Source: Chara braunii
Taxonomy: Eukaryota > Streptophyta > Charophyceae > Charales > Characeae
Length of the DNA stretch: 64,000 nt
Direction: 5' to 3'
NCBI GenBank assembly: GCA_003427395.1
Contig: BFEA01000534.1
Span: 640,887-704,886 of the forward strand
How positions within the stretch are numbered: position 1 is the first letter of the stretch; each line of letters begins with the position of its first letter. Below are positions 13,173-26,700 of this stretch, piece by piece. A program made the translations under genes and the position numbers. Under the pieces are notes generated by a model. That model did no database searches, was not told the DNA's origin, and worked only from the letters and a program-made list of their open reading frames with translations.

Positions 13173-16100
13173 AGAGAAGCCATAGCCGCCACCTGAATGT
13201 GATCCGTTGTGTGTGTGTGTGTGTGCGGCAGAGACGCTGGAGACGAACATTCTTGTATATTGATAATGATATTGGAGATGACATCTTCAAGTGTTGATTG
13301 TATCCCGATTTGGCTTCTCACGAGTGAACTCTCATGTATTCGAGGTTGAACTTCACGAGTACTTAGCTCATTTCAATAAGAATACGAAAAGGAATATCAC
13401 TGTTTTGCTTTCTAATAGTTTTCATCTTGTCAAACAGTTGCAGACAGTTCTTACCATCAAGAAGATTTGGAAGAATGGGGCGCAATTCATTGAGATCTGC
13501 AAAGCAGAGAAAACGACAACACAGACAACACGGCCAGCGTCAGAGAGCGATGCAACAATGTTTGCCGAATGCCTCGTAAGTTGTAACTGATCTTCAGATA
13601 AAAGTTCATAAAACGATTCCTTAGATGCATGTCCCACAAATTTCACCTCACAATCTACATTCCATCTTTCCACCAGATGTTAAAAGCTGCTACCGGTTTG
13701 GTTTAATGACATAGAGATAGTTTCCATGCATACAATTCATGTATGCAAAAAAAGAGCGAGCAACCTGCCAAATACCCTGAAGAACACAATGTGTCCTCCA
13801 ATAACCAGGTGGCTCCATTGACAAATGAACATAAAGATGAATCTGAATCCACAAGCATGACATCTTGCTTCATGGGGAATGCTTATCACAAGCATAACAA
13901 CACTGGAATGTCCTCGAGATTTTTGAGACATGGACGCACACTCAGATTCATCTAATGCTCATTGGATTTCACATTGGGATATGGGTCGCTGTTCACGTCA
14001 AGCGTTTATACTCCACACAACAACAAACTAACAGGATCCTACAGGTTGAATCAATCCACAATTCCAAACCCACGCTCAATTCACGCCAATTTAATTAACA
14101 CCTGCTGAGGTAAGTTATGGCATGGCTTGTTAAAACTGGTTACGAACTTATGACATGGCTTAAAACACGGCCCAAGCTTATGCTGACTGCCATGAATCTT
14201 GGATTGTTCCTACGATTCCACCAACAAATGGCACATTGACATCTCGCCATGCGTTAAGTTCCAGCGTCTGTTGGTTGAGGGAAATCACGGGCTTGAATTT
14301 GAGGTCTGTTGATTTTCGCACGACTTTGAATTTGCAATAATAACACTGTTTCCTTAAACCGCTGGTGTGTTTCCTAACTTATACCGATCCTACGCAGCAG
14401 ATAAGACACTGTGTCCTCAGGGCGCGATTTCATACCCATGATAGCTCAGCAAAACTTGGCGGGAGGAGAAAGGAGGCCCGGACAGCCTGGTGGTGCAAAT
14501 TAGAACGAGTAATGAAGCTGATATGTCTGGTTGTGCAATAACCTTCCACTGAAGAGGGGGGGGAATCCTTCTCGAATTTGGCTGCCGAATAAAAATCTTA
14601 CATTCATACTTCATATTTTGACTGTACCATTCCCCAGAAGAGACCCCAAAACGATTTCATTAATTTAATCTTTCAAATACTGTATCTTAAAATACTTCAG
14701 AGACAAATAGATTGCTCCATACTTCTTAAACTTATACCTACTTTCTTTTCTTTTCTTCTTTTCCTTTCGTTTTTGAATACCTCCTTTTCTTTTATGGTGC
14801 CATCTGGGATCCTTTCAAGAGAGATCGGATGGCAGCAAGGGATCTGAGCATGAAAAAGAGAACTGTTCATCAAACCGTTCGCAGTCCAACCTTTGCTACA
14901 ATTAACTTTAGGGTCATAGGAGAAGTGCCTTTTTTCTATTTGAAATTGCTGCCCATAGGAGGGATTTAACAGGATAACACAACAAACAGAATGGTTCTCT
15001 GTACAAGTGCAGACAGTTGCAGTCCAAACTTTGCTACAATTAACTTTAGGGTCATAGGAGCAGTTAAGTTCGTTCTAGTGTAAATCTGCTGACCACCGTA
15101 AGGATGTCACAAGATAACGCAATGAACAGAAGGATTCTCAGTACAAGTTTGTGCAGACAGTTGAGAAATACAGAGAGCTCAGAGAGAACTAATACTGGGC
15201 ACCAAGGCATCCTACGACCTGCAATAGGCAAAAACGTGGGAGAGTACACTCAGGTATGATTAAAAAAAACTAAGCAAACACCTAAAGCCTTGCAGCAAGA
15301 GCCCCTTTCGGACAACTCTCACCTTGACAAGCGATCACAAATTCCCTCAGGGCCACAACAGAGTCCACTCGCACCGGCAGCTCCGGGTCTCTCAGGCCAT
15401 TCACGACACAGTGCATGGCTGCAGTGAAGTTCCGAGAATCCGCGAATTTTATCATCCCATATTGACCACAAACCCATGCAGCCTGGATAAGAAGAACAGC
15501 AACACATTTCCAGGTTTTTTGCAAACAGAATGAGAACCACAACTTCAAGAGACATCCTCATTATAATTCCGCCTCACATTGTGCGAAACACATACAACAG
15601 AAAGGCAAAACTTCATTTTCATTACGAGCCGTCCCAAGCCACCAAGTTCTCCATCATGCTCCCCATGTGCGTCTGAAGCCACAGTCCAAATTAGATCATA
15701 GCATTGCTGGGCTGTTGCTTTTTTTGAAAGGACACTGTGTTTTCCATATAATCAAATTAGAAAATGTGACCGAACTTTGACAGAAGATTGCCCAATTTAT
15801 GACGGGGAATTGAAACTGCATGATACAATCACTCCCTGACAATACGGGCAATCATTGACCTCGAGATCCAAGAGAGAAAATGGCAGACCTCGCAGTCAAT
15901 CCTGCAGTGTAAGGAGCAGTTAAGGCAAGAGGTTACTCCAGCCAAAGCAGAAGGAAGTGTTTACAGGAGATCATTATTTATATGTCATGCTCTGCAGAAT
16001 TCATAGACACATGCTCTCCGGAACAAAAAAGATTCCAAAATGCAAAAATGGGATCCAAATGACCATTTTCAGGTGCTTACGCACCAACTGCAAGCTACCG

Positions 16101-19100
16101 CCATTATCCCGCAGGGTCCATAATTATCCGCAAAGGTCATAGCACTCAAATGACCGCAGTGATTCAGAATGTATCCACAAATATTTGGGTCCATGTCAAG
16201 TACATTCTGCGAAGCTGGCTCGAGTTCCAGTTGACTCGCCATAAAAGCCATAAACAATACGGCGAATACGCCCATGTTCAAGCCAGCCACAGTACTATTA
16301 TCATCTGGGCAAACAGCACAACTCTCCACTTCTATCCAGTTGACAACTGCAAAATCAGAAACAGGATATGGAGTACAACCGTATGCACGGAGATACACTA
16401 ACGGCGTAGTACCCAGTGTGGCCTGACCATAGCATATTGAGATCATTTGGCTTCGAACACAGCAAGGTGGAGGGGGGAAGGTTCATTCCAGTATCTACAA
16501 CCTCTCTCGGCGACTTCTCCCCCCGATAACTACAATGGCTCTGGCAAGTGTTCAGGAGACAACCGTCTGCAGCTGGGGGTTCTATCAAATGGTCAGAGGC
16601 TGAATCGTTGTGATTTGGGGCTAGATTGCAATCGGCCGAAGAGAAATGGAAGTGTGGGGGTCAGATATAAGGAGCGAAAGCTGAGCATCCATGCTTGTAC
16701 TCAGAGTGGCTGATAGTCGTGCACATGCGGCACAGGTTCCAGCACCTCATGTCTGATGCACATGCAGGGCCGCAGCACTGTTAACGTCGAACCCACCTTG
16801 TGCACAGCAAAATTGGTACGTACTGTTCCTTACTTTGTTTTGGGAGAAACAAAGGCACTCTCAAAGGTGGCCAGTGTCTGGGAGACGGCGGTGGAGATGG
16901 GAAATGTCTGTGGTGAAGAGGCACCTGTCATGGCCGACCTGACCATGAATTATCAATGATGATGACGATGCTGAAGGGGAAGGAGGAGGAGGAGGAGGCA
17001 GAATAAGAGGCAGTAGGCCGAGGGGACAATGGAGTAGCAGATGCAGGTGAGGGGACCAATGGTGGTGGCAGTGAATCAGCAGGGGGAGAAACAGTGGGAG
17101 AAAGGGGCAGCAGGTGATTAGCCCTGCGCTCAGTTCAACCACTCGGCTTTTTTCCTGGTAGGTCACCTGTAGGATTGAGCTGGCAGACACTCTTCAGTCA
17201 ATTGCAGGCACACATCCTCATATAGCACAGGCTATCATCCACTGCACAACTCTGGCAACAGACGGCAGGTCGAGTTTCTGTTGGGGTTGTAGCATCCACA
17301 TTAGAAGTCACTGGTCCAGTCGTAATAATTGGAAAGGTTGGGGTCGTGTGTGGCTGCGTGGAGGACTGATGTTGCCTGTGCACACAATTGGCATTCACTA
17401 GCGAGTGGGCAAGCAACCAGCAAATCATGTGGCCTAACCAATTCGTAAGCCGGGTGACATGAGTGGGAAGCTGACTCTGTCAGCTACACACATAAGGAGC
17501 CCAAACTCCAGCCAGGACACTGGGGGGATACTTGGGGAGCATACGCCGTGTCAAGGAAGTCACTGTTGCTTTGAAGTCGACAGAATTGTTACAATACGCT
17601 TGAACCTCATCAGCTGTCCCGTGAGCACACATGCAGGCTGATGGTGTGCTCTTAATTTGGTGATCAGACTCTGCAGCGACATCTGGCGAGAGGAGGGTGT
17701 TAAGGGTATTTGTGGGGACAGAGTAATCATTTGTCCAGAGACTTTGATGTTCGGTGCACTCTAAATTTGGCGTGCTCTTGACTTTGCAATTCTGCTTTCA
17801 ACTCAACTCATTCATGATTGGTGTTCGATGAGGTTTTGCATCTCAAAAAGTTTGTGACATCATAGGATGGTTCCTTGCCTAGGTGTAGGATTAGGTCCAT
17901 GTGCAGCCAAAATCATCAACTAGCAGGCCTGGTGCGGCACACCAACGTGGGAATATGGGAGCAGCCCGAGGCCAAAAAGGACATCTTTTTCCTGATCCCG
18001 ACCTCAACCCTTGGTAATGTTCCGAGGCTAGCACACTGACAAATGGCGTAGCGTCCTTTGCACCTGGTGGACATACAGCAAGGACAATGATTTGACACAT
18101 AAACACAGAGGATATTGCTGTCACTTCATTTTGGCAGGTAAGCATTGCTGACACTGGTCTGAGAGTCATAACCTTGCGCCTATGCATACCTGGAGCTGTA
18201 TGTGGGTTGTTTTCTCATACAGGGGTGGATGATCATATGCATGATCCACCTTGGTCTTCATGAGCGGAGTTGAGGTTAAATAGGGAAATGGTTCAGAGAC
18301 CAAGCTGGTTGTGCTCTTCTGGCAGCGGACATGGTTAAACGATAGAAAATATGAGCAGGGCACCCCAATGCATGTCCGAAACTGGAATGGCCAACAAAGA
18401 GAAAGTACCCACACTATTATCTCAAAGACAGATGAGATCAACCAATCTGTGCATTATTTTGATGGAGGAATGCAGTCTTAAGCAAGGGAGGATGATGCCA
18501 CTGCCCCAAGTGATCACAACGCCAGGTCTGCAGTGCCCCTTCCCCTGTTTTCTATACATCTAATGGCACCTGGACTCGAGCTTGGGTCTGTATTTTTCAA
18601 CAGTTCAGTGGTGTACCAACTGAGCTACGCCAGTTGGTGCAATAATCACTTTCTTCTTTAAACCTTTACAGCAGTGTTGCATAACCCCCCACCAACACAA
18701 AAGTTTGATTGAGACAGGAGACCTGTTTGTCCTCGCAAGGAATATGTCTTGAAGAAAACATCATCTAGTTTTTTAATTGACTGTCAGAAGGCGGGGGGGG
18801 GGGCGGGGGGGGGAATGCAACAATTGGACATCACCACGCCTCTGGCTTCAAAACACCGTAACCGCACCAAGATCGCTTTCCCAAAACCATAGCCACAGGT
18901 GCGACACACCAGCACGAAGTGCAGAAGCCCTGATACCGAAGCCCTGATAGGTGCTCCCGTTCAGTGGCAGACAGACCTCCAGCACAATATACTGCACCAC
19001 TCCAACCTGCTCTGTATTATCTCATGGCCAAAAGAATTGAGCATCATAGATTCATGGTGAAAAAGATAGTTATGCATTCCTGTCTATTGGTACCGCAAAA

Positions 19101-20715
19101 TCCCACCTTGGCACGAAGATGACCCAGAGGGCTCTGGAACTCTGGCAAGACATGCTGCACAAGCATCGTTTCAAGTGCACCCTTGTATGGATCTGTCTTC
19201 TTGAGTATGTCACTCAGGGCCCCGATGGCAAGCAAAGCACCATCCTTTTGCCTATAAGGCTTTTGATCTAGTGGCAGTTCCTGACATCTGAAAGCAAGAA
19301 AAAAGCAGACGTTCACACACAGCCACACACAGGCAAAGACCAAGTGCAGCACAAAGACATCACCACAGCATAAGGCGATAAACTTTTCCAGGGAAATTGA
19401 CAGAAGAACCAAGTATATCACGCCACGGCTGCAATTCCGCAATCGAAACCAATAGAGCAAAACTGGAGCTAAATGCAATGACACTGACCAAATCAGACTC
19501 TACATACAATGAATACATCTGGGCTGTGAGATACTCAAAAGCTCCGCTACACAAAAGTTTGGAAAGTCGACCACAGTATCGAGTGCTCGTAACTTCAGAA
19601 TCGTAGATTCTATGCATATCTGAAACAGCTCCCCTACGCAAGTTCCAATCCAATTGCAACCAGGTGGAATTCTAAATTTACCTAGGGCCAGTCAGCTCAA
19701 AGATGACATTTCAGAAGGGGGGGGGGGGGGGGGCAGCTTCACACCTTACCTTCTGAAAACATCAACAATAAAATTCAGAAAACGTTGAAGATTGTCTTTT
19801 CCTCGTTTCCTCATAAGCTCCGATAAGAAGTTGATTGCCGCTGTCCTTGCACCGTACAAGTCCTCAATTATGTCTGTATGCGACGTTCCAATTCATAGCC
19901 ACCAGTTCACAAAGGTCCATCAGTCCTCACAGGCCATCCCATTACCTCTAACATTTTATTTTTTATTTTTTTGGATGACCAGATGACCGAATCAATATCA
20001 TTCTCGATCAGCTCCCAAGAACACACGGAAAGAAAACAGCCCTAAACCATTTCTTCCGTAGATGGTAAGACCCAGTGCATTTAGCCCCCAATGGAGAAAA
20101 TGCAAAGATAATCCAACCACTGAGCGTATGATCTCGTTCTCATTGCCATCCCAGATTCCAGCCCTCCAATGCCTCTTACCTCCTAACTCCTGTCCTTGTC
20201 ACTTCTTTCCTTCTCATGTACTCCCACGGCCATCTTCCGCTTCAGGCTCACTACCCCCACCCCCCACCGACCGTATGATCTCGTTCTTGTTGCCATCCCC
20301 AATTCCAGCCCTCCAATGCCTCTTACCTCCTAACTCCTGTCCTTGTTGTCACTTCTTTCCTTCTCATGCACTCCCATGGCCATCTTCCGCTTCAGGCTCA
20401 CTACCGCCACCCCCCACTCCTTGATGCCATTCTCCTACCATCTCCTACTCATCATCAGTAGCGGCAGCATCAGCAACACTGCCATAATTACTCTCCAACT
20501 CTTCCTCATCCTCGCGCTGAAGCTTTCAATCATTACCTTAACTTAACCCTACCTTATTCTGCAAAGCACAACACTGCATCACTACAGCCTTCTTGAGGAC
20601 AACTTTCAGACCATATACAGATATAATGAAGATTGGCTTACCTCTCCCCTTTCTCAACACCCTCCTCTCTCTCAGTCTCTTCCCAATTGCCGCCTTGCAC
20701 CTCTTATTTTATCCA

Positions 20716-20788
<73 letters not shown>

Positions 20789-23700
20789 CTGGTGCAAAAG
20801 AAAACCATTGAACAAAATATACAGGGCTATCACCTTCTCTGGCAAGACTTTCCAATCTTTTCTAATTTGCTTGGATGGTATTTAGAGCCTAATCCGCGTT
20901 CGCTCGCCACTACTAACGGAGTCTCGGTTGATGTGCTTTCCTTTAGCTACTTAGATGTTTCAGTTCGCTAAGTCAACTTCGTTGCGGTTTCCCGATAGGA
21001 AATCCATGGATCAAAGAGAGCTTCTCCCAATGGCGTTTCGCCTTTCATTGCGTCCTTTCTTTCTCAATGCCAAGATGAACACAACGCCTTTGCATGCCAA
21101 GCATAGAGACTGCAACTAAAACTCCGTCAGCTCCTCACTACTTGACTGGCAAACCACCTCTGACACTCTACATATTTTGCAGCCAGAGGAACAGTCAGGC
21201 AAAGCCCAGTTAGGCTCAAAATATATGGCACCCACCAGGCTTGTCATAGATAAATCAAGCATTTAAACAGTCTTCAGAAAAAGATATTATACCTGGTAAG
21301 TTGTGGTAACTTTTCTAAGTGATAATAACATAGTTTGAACAGTTGATAACGTTAGTGGTTACTAGAGGAATAGTTTGAACTGTTGATAACGTTAGTGGTT
21401 ACTAGAGGAACTGCACTCATCACGTTCAGAGAATATCAACAATGAAAGATAAATACACCGCAATTCTCCTAAAAACGAAAACATTACGACCGTACATATC
21501 ATTACGCAATCAGGCACGTACCTTACACAACAGTATCCTATGTAAACACGTTTGAAATCAAGAATCCTACGCTTGATGCATTGATTTTGCCAGAAATAAA
21601 GTAAATACCAGGTTTTGTGGGGAAACAGAAACAACCCTCTAGAAGCTCCAGCTCTCAATTTCAGACGCATACACAATACCTCAGAGCACAGCCCATGCAC
21701 AAGTGGCCATGCACAAGTTCAAAAATGTCCTGCAAAATAAAATTACGAAATCACAAGAAAACGTTCCCTTTGACAATGAAAACTTCGGGGATGGACCACA
21801 AATGGGTTGAAGAGAGAGTTATGAAGATATAAATCCCGCAAAAGGGTAGAGACCTCAGTAATGGACATACGACCTGATCCTCACCGTATCCCTTTCTCAC
21901 ATACTCATGAGGGTCATTTCGCCAAAGTGCCTCGTCCTCGTCATTGAAGCACAGCAGCGGAAAGACAATCTCGTAGAGAATGATGTCGAGGTGCGGCTTC
22001 AACAGCTGATACGTGGCAGCTTTCCCAACACTGCAAATCACAAATCAGACACGGAAATATAACAAATCCACTTCTATTTAGATAATCATTCAGACCCCTT
22101 CCGTTAAGTTAAACGGAACCCACCATGCCAGATGGATGACTCCAAGTGAAATGAAATGTAGATGGATGGGCATAGCGTGAGCTTATTCCTGCAAAGTCTA
22201 CAACTACACACAGAGGTAGATAAGTCCTCACAAGTAATGCAAATCTTCAGGCGGCATACAACTCTTCCCATGCAGTGATGTTTTATGCACTATTTTCAGT
22301 TCAGACTCTTCAGAGCCAGCAACTCGTCACAGCATCAGAGGAATGCAGCAAACCCTTGTCAACAAACTGGCCCAAAAATCGCCAGCTGATCGTTTAGATA
22401 AGTCCTCACAAGTAATGCAAATCCTCAGGCAGCATACAACTCTTCACACCGCTGATGTTTTATGCACTATTTCAGTTCAGACCCAGCAACTCGTCACGGC
22501 ATCAGAGGAATGCAGCAAACCCTTGTCAACAAACTGGCCCAAAAATCGCCAGCTCACAACGAAGAGATCCTGAAACCACATCATCCGGTCAAGCTTTCGC
22601 CTCAAAGGACCCACCTGTATGCCCAACAAATGAAGGGCAGACACGTCACACAACTCCAGTCCTTCCCCCATTTGTTTCATACCGTCTTTTGGAACTTTAT
22701 GACACTCTAAAGACAAAACAAGAGCGCAAATTCAGTGGTGCTATTTCCCCCAGAGCATCATCCTCGCAGGAATTCAAATCCTTCCAATAGGCATCTTCTT
22801 TCAGTCGCAGCCATCCACCTGCAGCAATCGCAGAGGCCGTGCAAACAAGAACAAAATCATCATGATCGCCCTTCCCTGTCCTGTGCATGTGCAACTTCTT
22901 TCCCAGCACCTTTCTGTACCAAAAAGTTATATTTTCTCCTCTTTTTAATTTAGCCATGCTTCCTCAGCACCATATTACAAGGTGTGACAGCAGCAGACAG
23001 TTGACCGACCTGGTTGCCAGATACTTCAGTGCAAAGTTTATAACCCTTTCGGGCAAATAACCACCCTGTCGCAGACAGGACAGAAGGGAAAGATGAGACT
23101 CCAAGAACTTCCCAGCACAGTGCTTCTGAAACATGGTGGCAAACACCTTGTCACATTTCTTTGCACACTTTGGATCACCAAATCTGTACCACACAGCACC
23201 AAGAGACAAATAAACAAGAACGCACAATGCACAAAGGCAACTCCATTAACTCACGTTCATTTTCTGCAAGACCGATAAGGTCTGAGATTGGCGAATTCAG
23301 GTACAATGCACAAAGGCAACTCCATTAACTCACGTTCATTTTCTGCAAGACCGATAAGGTCTGAGATTGGCAAATTCAGGAAAGCAACACTTAAAACAGG
23401 GAATATGCCATTTGCATGGGTCGCTGACAGAAAAGGTTTGCATCCACTGTTGCTCCGCCTCAAAAACGAGAAACAACCCCAAACGGAGCCAACACCGCTC
23501 CCAACTCTCCAACCTTTGACAAAAGTTTGGCACATCATTCATTTCGTACCAATCTATAGCTATTGACCCGATATAGGACACGAAGGTCATTTTACTTAAA
23601 GAATTTCACCACTGCAGATAAATACCATGCAGGCTTCCCTTTCCTGGAATCATTGGGTGAACAAGCCAAATCTTGGCAATTTCAGCTACTGTAGGCCCCC

Positions 23701-26700
23701 GAACCACAAACAGTTGCACTACCCTGTCTACAGTTGCTTGAAATCAGTTCTTAAATAGGAAAACTGCCAGGTGTTATCAGGCAGCCCGGCGGCTCGCCCG
23801 GGGGAATCTGCCGCCCAAATCACGGGCATGCAAAAGTCTGGGAAATTTCCCCCCACCCAGATGCAGCATTTTGCGCACGAATCCAGGTTCTTTATAGTTT
23901 CTCAGTGTTATCAATAGGTGTGACAGGGGGGGTTACGAAGGGAGTTTCAAGGGGCTTCAACGGCTCCAGAGGGGGGATGCCTTAAGTTTCATTTTTTTCA
24001 GCATTTTTTTGATCGAGTAAGGAATTTTGAGAACGTTTCATTTTTCCCTTTTCTTTTTTGATTCACTAAGGAATTTTGAGGTGGTGCCCCTCAGCCATAA
24101 GCTGCTTGCATTGCAATTCTACACAACAAATTTTCTTCCCATAACTATAGAAATTGAAATTTGAATTAAATTATTGAATTTAAAAAAAGCAGAATATTTT
24201 GCACTGGGGCTGCTCGGGACCCCTGGCTGGGCACAACGTGGGTGCCCAGGAACATGGAATTTGGTTCATACATCGCCTTATTTTTGCTATTCTCTGAATT
24301 TTTTTTCGATTCTCTGGTGCGCGTGCACCTTGAACACAGGTGCTCTTGCAAGGACTATCCTTGCTTCACTGCTCACTGTCAGCCGGTCAATAGCATTCCA
24401 CCACATGGGAGGAATATCAATTAACCTGAGGACAAAGCTCTCTACCAACGAAGACGACTATCCTTACTTGACTGGATAACGATTTTCCCTTTTCAAGCCA
24501 GGACATGTATGTTGAAATAGGTAATTATTTTTTTCATTCTTCACAATGTTCGTTGCATTAGCCTACAAAAAAAACAATCTATCTTTCTTTTTGGTTCACT
24601 TTAGTTTCTCGTTTGAACCATCTGTTTTTTCAGCTCTTTCTTTTGTTATGTTTCTTCTGATTTCTTTATTTTTAGCGTTTGCCTTCTCAGACACTCTACA
24701 GACCCCTCCCTTGTCATGCCCAATGCAACTCCTCTTCCAAGAAATGGCTACTACACACTATTTGCAGCAGCATCGCTTCGGTCACACAACCTTCTTTCCC
24801 ACGGACACAGCCATCCCCTAGACATTGAGAGTGCACCACGTAGGCGCAACAAGGATTCCCAGGGACATCCAAGAGTTTAATAAAATGCTCACCGAGTAAA
24901 CAATCGGTCAATGATGTGCAGCGTCCACTTTTTAAGCTTCCACCATGCCCAGGTCTTCCTCAGTTCAGGATCGACAGGCTGCCCCTCTGTCGGAACGGGT
25001 CTCTCAATGAGTGTATGCAGGCATGTCATCCAAGCCATGAAGTTTGTTGAATCCTGCAAATACTTTGGAATCTCCAACTGCAAGATCAAAGAAACATCCA
25101 CCCCTGCCTGTGAGTTGCCTAGCAGCTCACAAGAATGCAGAACACCGTACATACAAGATTGCCTGACGATTACATCGCAAGTGGTTAACCGGGACTGCCA
25201 CTTTCAGCTCCCGAGTAATGGGTCCAAAACTGACTTTTTTGTTTAAATGACCCTTGGTTTTTGTTATAAATGGCCGGCAAAGTTGTCTGAAAATTGAGGC
25301 CTCCGTTAACCGCCTCTCCGATTACAAGGAGTCAAAACAGCATCAATGATCGTACCGCTGGGAAAGAAATTCCAAGGTTCCATATCACCATGAAGATCCA
25401 ATCACAATGCGGATGCAAAAGATCCTGAGAAAGTTGATTCTTGATACCAAAAAAAAAAACTATGCCAACAGTTTTGCAATAAAGAAATCAGTGGTTGCGA
25501 AATGAGGAAGTCGACTTCGCTGACCTCCTCTGAGGATCGTCCACACGCAGCTCAGCGGATCCAGAGAGCTCAGGGAAAGAGTGGGTAAATGATGAAGAGA
25601 GACAAGTCAACCAGGACCACTGGACAAGGACTCTCCTTGACAGGCCAGGAAGTACACCGACAGCGTATGGCCAAGATCAGGCATAATTTTATATGGATGC
25701 TTCAATTTGTAAAAGACGTAACGAAAATTAAGCAAGACTCACAGAAAACACGCAAAGTCAAACCCATAAACAGCCAGTGCCTTTCCCAGGCCAAAATAAA
25801 ATGCCCGCCAATCGACACAGAGGCCAGACCCAGGCAGGCGCGTCAGTTGACACAGAGGCCAGACCCAAATGCTCAGCGCACAGGGCCCGCGGCCAATATA
25901 TGGGAAAGGTACTGGCGGTGAGGAAGACGTATCGAAAACTAAGCAAGACTCACAGAAAACATGCGAAGTCAAACCCTCAAGACAGGCTTTAAAGTTTAAA
26001 CCCACAACCCTAGCACAAACTGGCAGTCGCTAGCTATTCAACGAGAGGTTGTAACCTAAGGCCTTGGCAATCTTGACAATCCAATTGCAACCATACCCGT
26101 CTTCTTTCTTACTCAGCATGCATGAAAACAGATGGCAATCTCACTGGCACCAGGCGTCCACACAAAGCTCAGAGATATCAAGGCCGAGAACACAGTTCAG
26201 ATTCAAACTCGCTTCGAATGGCTATGGCGCCTGTGCACCCTCACAACACCCATCCGACACTGTATCCACAGCAACTGTTCACACGCACGCTACTCTGGAT
26301 CTCCCTGGACGTCCCACACACGCACACTCTTCACTGGACACTCGCACACATACACGCTATAGCCTATCACGCACACTCTTCACTGGACACTCGCACACAT
26401 ACACGCTACAGCCTATCTTCTAACCTAGAGCAGCTATGGCTGCCTCCTACTCTCAGCTACTAGCGGCTATGGCCGCTTCGTCTCCCTCACTGCCCTCTTC
26501 TCCCTCAGGCACCTGCAGACTTCCTTGCACAAGTCGCTCAGGCAGCGCTTCCGCACGGCTCACAGTCTGAATGAACGAATACCTGGATGCTGCCTCTTGA
26601 TTTATACTTCGGTTGGTCGCTGGTCTGCTCCTTTCCACCGGGCCTTGGGTGCACACAGTCCCATATGGTACTTGCTGACTGGACAAAGTGCAACTGGGAC

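Larger units (their letters stand above)
11387..13454 (-). other. Importin intron containing an assembly gap
   Basis: About 2.07 kb as assembled, including 215 N. It holds the 93-bp gap-flanking repeat, a 24-bp tandem pair and GA/GT microsatellites. Confidence 0.8.
19874..21884 (-). other. Importin intron with two tandem pairs and a TC run
   Basis: 2.01-kb intron: 147-bp pair (20125-20418), long TC run (20717-20785) and 40-bp pair (21330-21409). Confidence 0.85.

Noticed and set aside
16069-16446. 125-codon minus-strand frame inside an importin intron
   Set aside because: Lies within a well-bounded intron, out of the importin protein alignment, and resembles no family.
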